Below are positions 23,675-26,726 of a DNA stretch of 26,726 nucleotides, one piece after another. This stretch comes from DASTGO01 sp035719045 (lineage in GTDB: Bacteria > Actinomycetota > Actinomycetes > Actinomycetales > Kineosporiaceae). The stretch covers positions 1 through 26,726 of the forward strand of contig DASTGO010000297.1 in NCBI GenBank assembly GCA_035719045.1. The letters run 5' to 3'. Made by a program: the position numbers and the translations under genes. Within the stretch, counting starts at the first letter, position 1; each line of letters starts with the position of its first letter. A model generated the notes under the pieces. It ran no database searches and was not told where the DNA came from. It was given only the letters and a program-made list of their open reading frames with translations.

Positions 23675-25315
23675 GTGACCGCCGCCGGCGGGACCGTGCC
23701 GGCACGGCGCAGCGGGGGAGTGCTGACCGGGACGGGCAGCCTGGTCCGGCTCGCCCTGCGGCGGGACCGCATCCTGATGCCCGTCTGGGTGTCCGTGTTC
23801 GTCGTGATGGCCTCGTCCTCGGCGGCCGCCACGATGGACCTCTACCCGACGGTCGGCTCCCGGGTGCAGGCAGCGGCCGGGCTGAACTCCACGCCGTCCC
23901 TGGTCGCCATGTACGGCAAGGTCTACGACCCGGCCTCGCTCGGCGCCGTGGCCACCTGGAAGCTCAGCGGGTTCGGGGCCGCCCTGGTGGCGGTACTCGC
24001 GGTGATCCTCGTGGTCCGGCACACCCGCGCCGAGGAGGAGAGCGGACGGCTGGAGCTGGTCGGCTCCGGCGTGGTCGGCCGGCATGCCACGCTCACCGCG
24101 GCCCTGCTGGAGGCCCTGGCGATGAACCTGCTGGTCGCGCTGCTGACGGCCGGGGCGCTCAGTGCGGTGGGGCTGCCGGCAGCAGGCTCGCTCGCCTTCG
24201 GTCTCGCCTGGGGCGCCACCGGGCTGGCGTTCTCCGGGGTGGCCGCAGCGGCCGCGCAGGTGGCCCAGAGCGCCCGCTCGGCGATCGGGATGAGCTGTGC
24301 GCTGCTCGGTGCCACCTACCTGCTCCGGGCGCTGGGGGACACCGCCGACCCCGGCGGCCCGACCTGGGCGTCCTGGCTGTCGCCGATCGGCTGGGAGCAG
24401 AAGACCCAGGCGTTCGCGCATGAGCGGTGGTGGGTGCTGCTGCTGTTCGTGCTGTTCGCGGCGGGGACGACAGGTGCGGCCTACGTTCTGGCGGCCCGCC
24501 GGGACCTCGGCGCCGGGCTGCTCCCCGACCGCCTCGGACCCCGCACGGCCGGGCCGGGCCTGGTCTCACCGCTCGGGCTGGCCTGGCGGCTGCACCGAGG
24601 TGTCACGGCGGCCTGGCTGATCGGCTTCGTCGTGCTGGGAGCTGTCCTGGGAAGCATCGCGACGAACCTCGGGTCGATGATCAACAGTCCGCAGGCCCAG
24701 GACTTCATCCGCAGGCTCGGCGGGCAGAACGGGCTCACGGATGCCTTCCTGGCGGCCGAAATGGCCTTCTCGGCCGTGTTCGCCTCCGCCTACGGCGTCC
24801 AGGCCGCGCTGCGGCTGCGCGCGGAGGAGGACGGCCGCCGGGCCGAGCCGCTGCTGGCCACCGGGATCGGCCGGATCCGCTGGGCTGCCAGCCACCTCGT
24901 GATCGCCCTGTTCGGCAGCGCCGCCCTGCTGCTCACGGGAGCGGCGGTCGCCGGGGCGAGCTATGCGTCCAGCACCGGCGAGGGGCGGCAGTTCTGGCGC
25001 GTGCTGGCGGCCGGACTGGTCCAGATCCCGTCGGTGTGGGTGGTGATCGGCCTGGTGACCGCGCTGTTCGGCTGGGCCCCGCGCGCCGGTGCCGGCGGCT
25101 GGGTGGCGCTGGTGGCCTTCCTGCTGCTGGGGGAACTGGGCCCGTTGCTGCGGCTGAACCACTGGCTGATGGATCTGTCTCCCTTCGCCCACACCCCGCG
25201 CCTGCCCGGACCCGTCTTCCACCCCGCCCCACTGCTGTGGCTGCTCCTGGTCGCCTTCGTGCTGCTGGCTGCGGGGCTGACCGGGGCCAGACGGCGGGAC
25301 CTGGCCTCCGGCTGA
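23675..25315 (+). CDS. ABC exporter permease, tetronasin-resistance-like
   Basis: The 546-residue protein has about twelve membrane helices in two halves (roughly 30-265 and 310-540), each starting with a basic LxLRRDR/AWRLHRG segment. This duplicated form is typical of the polyketide-antibiotic or tetronasin exporter permeases (TnrB3-like) found beside a DrrA-type ATPase. GTG 23675 lies 19 bases after the ATPase stop, so the two genes are surely cotranscribed. The natural substrate is unknown; no biosynthetic genes are nearby. Confidence 0.88.
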   Translation: MTAAGGTVPARRSGGVLTGTGSLVRLALRRDRILMPVWVSVFVVMASSSAAATMDLYPTVGSRVQAAAGLNSTPSLVAMYGKVYDPASLGAVATWKLSGFGAALVAVLAVILVVRHTRAEEESGRLELVGSGVVGRHATLTAALLEALAMNLLVALLTAGALSAVGLPAAGSLAFGLAWGATGLAFSGVAAAAAQVAQSARSAIGMSCALLGATYLLRALGDTADPGGPTWASWLSPIGWEQKTQAFAHERWWVLLLFVLFAAGTTGAAYVLAARRDLGAGLLPDRLGPRTAGPGLVSPLGLAWRLHRGVTAAWLIGFVVLGAVLGSIATNLGSMINSPQAQDFIRRLGGQNGLTDAFLAAEMAFSAVFASAYGVQAALRLRAEEDGRRAEPLLATGIGRIRWAASHLVIALFGSAALLLTGAAVAGASYASSTGEGRQFWRVLAAGLVQIPSVWVVIGLVTALFGWAPRAGAGGWVALVAFLLLGELGPLLRLNHWLMDLSPFAHTPRLPGPVFHPAPLLWLLLVAFVLLAAGLTGARRRDLASG

Positions 25316-25519
25316 CCGTCCGGCCCGGCTCGCGCCGGTTCGCACAGGAGGCCCGCAGGGTGCCCGGTCCGGCTCCCGCCTTCACCGTGACCGTCCAGGT
25401 GCCGATGGTTGCGGGGGACGTCCCGGCGGATCCCCGTCCTGCGCCGGCCGTGGACCCCGCCCGTGTGCGGAGACGACACAGCCCGGTGGCGGCGGGGCCG
25501 ACGGCAGGAGGGCCGGAGC

Positions 25520-26726
25520 ATGACCAGGACGCAGGCCGGTACGACGATGAGGCCGCGCTCCATGCTGACCAGGGCCGTCCCGATCAGTCAGTGGCTGCCC
25601 GCGTACCGGCCGGCCGGGCTGCGGGGCGACGCCCTCGCGGGTCTGGTGGTCGCCGCCCTGGCGATTCCGCAGTCGATGGGCTACGCCGCCGTGGCCGGCG
25701 TCGGAGTCCAGGTCGGCCTGTACACCCTGCCGCCGGCGCTGCTGGCCTACGCGGTGTTCGGGTCCTCCCGGCTGCTGGTGGTCGGCCCGGTGTCCACCGT
25801 GTCACTGCTGTCCGGGAGCCTGGTGCACGAACTGGCCGACGGCGACACCGCCCGCGCGGTCTCCCTCACCTCGGCGCTGGCCGTGTTCGCCGGCGTGGTC
25901 CTGGTCATCGCCGGCCTGTGCCGGGTCGGCTGGGTGGCGGAGTTCCTGTCGGAGCCGATCGTCGCCGGGTTCATCACCGGGCTGGTCGTCCTGGTCATGC
26001 TCGGCCAGGCGCCCGTGCTGCTCGGCGTGCACAGCGGCCAGGGTGGGGTGATCGAACAGTTCTTCTCGATCACGGCTGCCGTCGGCCACGAGCACCCCAC
26101 GACGGTATGGGTGGCCGTGTTCGCGCTCGCCGTGCTGTTCGGCGGGCACCGGCTGATCCCGCAGGCGCCATGGAGCCTGATCGTCCTGGTCGGGGGCATC
26201 GTCGCGTCGAAGGCGCTCGACCTGCCGGGTGAGGGGGTCAAGACCGTCGGCCGGGTGCCGACCGGGTTCGCGACGCCCGTGCTGCCGACGGTGCAGGTGT
26301 CGGACCTGTCGGCGCTGATCCCGGGTGCCCTCGCGGTGGCCATGGTCGGGCTGGCCGAGGGCCTGGCAGCCGCCCGCCTGTACGCCCAGAAGCACGACGA
26401 CCGGGTGGACACCGACCAGGAGTTGATCGCCCACGGTGCCGCCGACCTCGCGTCCGGGGTGATCGGCGGGATGGGGGCGGCCGGCAGCCTGTCCAAGACG
26501 GCCGCCAGCGAACGTGCCGGGGGGCGGACCCAGGTGGTCGGACTGGTCGCCGCGGTGAGCGTCGTCGCCGTCCTGCTGTTCGCCTCGGCCCCGATGTCGG
26601 CGCTGCCCTCGGCGGTCCTGGCGGCGATCGTCGTGCACGCGGTCTGGGGTCTGCTGAAGCCCGCCGTCTTCGCCGGTTACTGGCGGATCCGCCGCAATGA
26701 CGGGGTGGCGGCCGTGGTCGCGCTGA
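25520..26726 (+). CDS. SulP-family anion transporter (N-terminal 402 codons, runs off right edge)
   Basis: The frame is open from ATG 25520 (AGGAGGG 7 bases upstream) to the window end. The protein shows SulP features: DALAGLVVAALAIPQSMGYA near 37-56 as the first membrane helix, several further helices, EPIVAGFITG, and GSLSKTAASERAGGRTQ late in the segment, the conserved region before the final helices. The cytosolic STAS domain expected after the membrane part would lie outside the window. SulP carriers move sulfate, bicarbonate or other anions; which one cannot be told. The 204-bp gap after the ABC permease holds no gene I can support. Confidence 0.93.
   Translation, partial: MTRTQAGTTMRPRSMLTRAVPISQWLPAYRPAGLRGDALAGLVVAALAIPQSMGYAAVAGVGVQVGLYTLPPALLAYAVFGSSRLLVVGPVSTVSLLSGSLVHELADGDTARAVSLTSALAVFAGVVLVIAGLCRVGWVAEFLSEPIVAGFITGLVVLVMLGQAPVLLGVHSGQGGVIEQFFSITAAVGHEHPTTVWVAVFALAVLFGGHRLIPQAPWSLIVLVGGIVASKALDLPGEGVKTVGRVPTGFATPVLPTVQVSDLSALIPGALAVAMVGLAEGLAAARLYAQKHDDRVDTDQELIAHGAADLASGVIGGMGAAGSLSKTAASERAGGRTQVVGLVAAVSVVAVLLFASAPMSALPSAVLAAIVVHAVWGLLKPAVFAGYWRIRRNDGVAAVVAL

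Noticed and set aside
25338..25363. GTTC-N16-GGGTGC as a second SigF-type promoter before the SulP gene
   Set aside because: Both boxes deviate from consensus and it lies more than 150 bp from the start; chance match is likely in this GC-rich DNA.

Overview
The window is a chromosomal segment from a very high-GC Gram-positive bacterium, almost certainly an actinomycete (Actinomycetota). The signs are strong G/C preference at third codon positions, frequent GTG starts and one probable TTG start, a WXG100/CpnT-type secreted protein, a SigF/SigB-class sigma factor with an RsbW-like partner, a stand-alone LigD polymerase domain, a DUF6131-type small membrane protein and a tetronasin-type ABC exporter. 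I cannot fix the genus. No rRNA, tRNA, CRISPR array, transposase or prophage gene was seen.

Left part (1-7150). The 5' 992 codons of a giant T7SS-type polymorphic-toxin-like protein run off the left edge on the minus strand. They are preceded by a perfect 14-bp LacI/Cre-like palindrome overlapping a possible -10. Next on the minus strand come a LigD-type primase-polymerase, a membrane protein with an ion-channel-like C-terminus but no canonical K+ filter, and an ArsN2-like acetyltransferase. Divergent from arsN2 is a 51-residue DUF6131-type membrane protein with a near-perfect SigF/SigB-type promoter and a strong hairpin terminator, then an orphan lipoprotein.

Middle (7308-16431). This holds tex (transcription accessory protein), an RsbW-like ATPase with a long C-terminal extension divergent from a SigF/SigB-family sigma gene across a repeat-rich 201-bp spacer, and a small TTG-initiated ORF. 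The ORF overlaps the 3' end of an unusual fusion of a Baeyer-Villiger-type flavin monooxygenase and an alpha/beta-hydrolase. A DMT-like permease and a phosphatidylcholine-synthase-like CDP-alcohol phosphotransferase follow. The sigma gene and the SigF-like promoter 5 kb away suggest a general stress regulon represented locally.

Right part (16432-26726). About 1 kb without a convincing gene leads into the most interesting locus: a tight four-gene operon encoding a Roadblock/LC7 protein, a stand-alone CZB zinc-binding protein, a degenerate receiver/winged-helix protein and a MglA/CvnD-like small GTPase. It resembles a conservon but lacks the histidine kinase and DUF742 protein, and has a zinc-sensor-like protein and a pseudo-receiver instead. 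A hairpin separates it from convergent glgP (glycogen phosphorylase). Divergent from glgP is an ABC exporter pair, and the window ends inside a SulP-family transporter gene.
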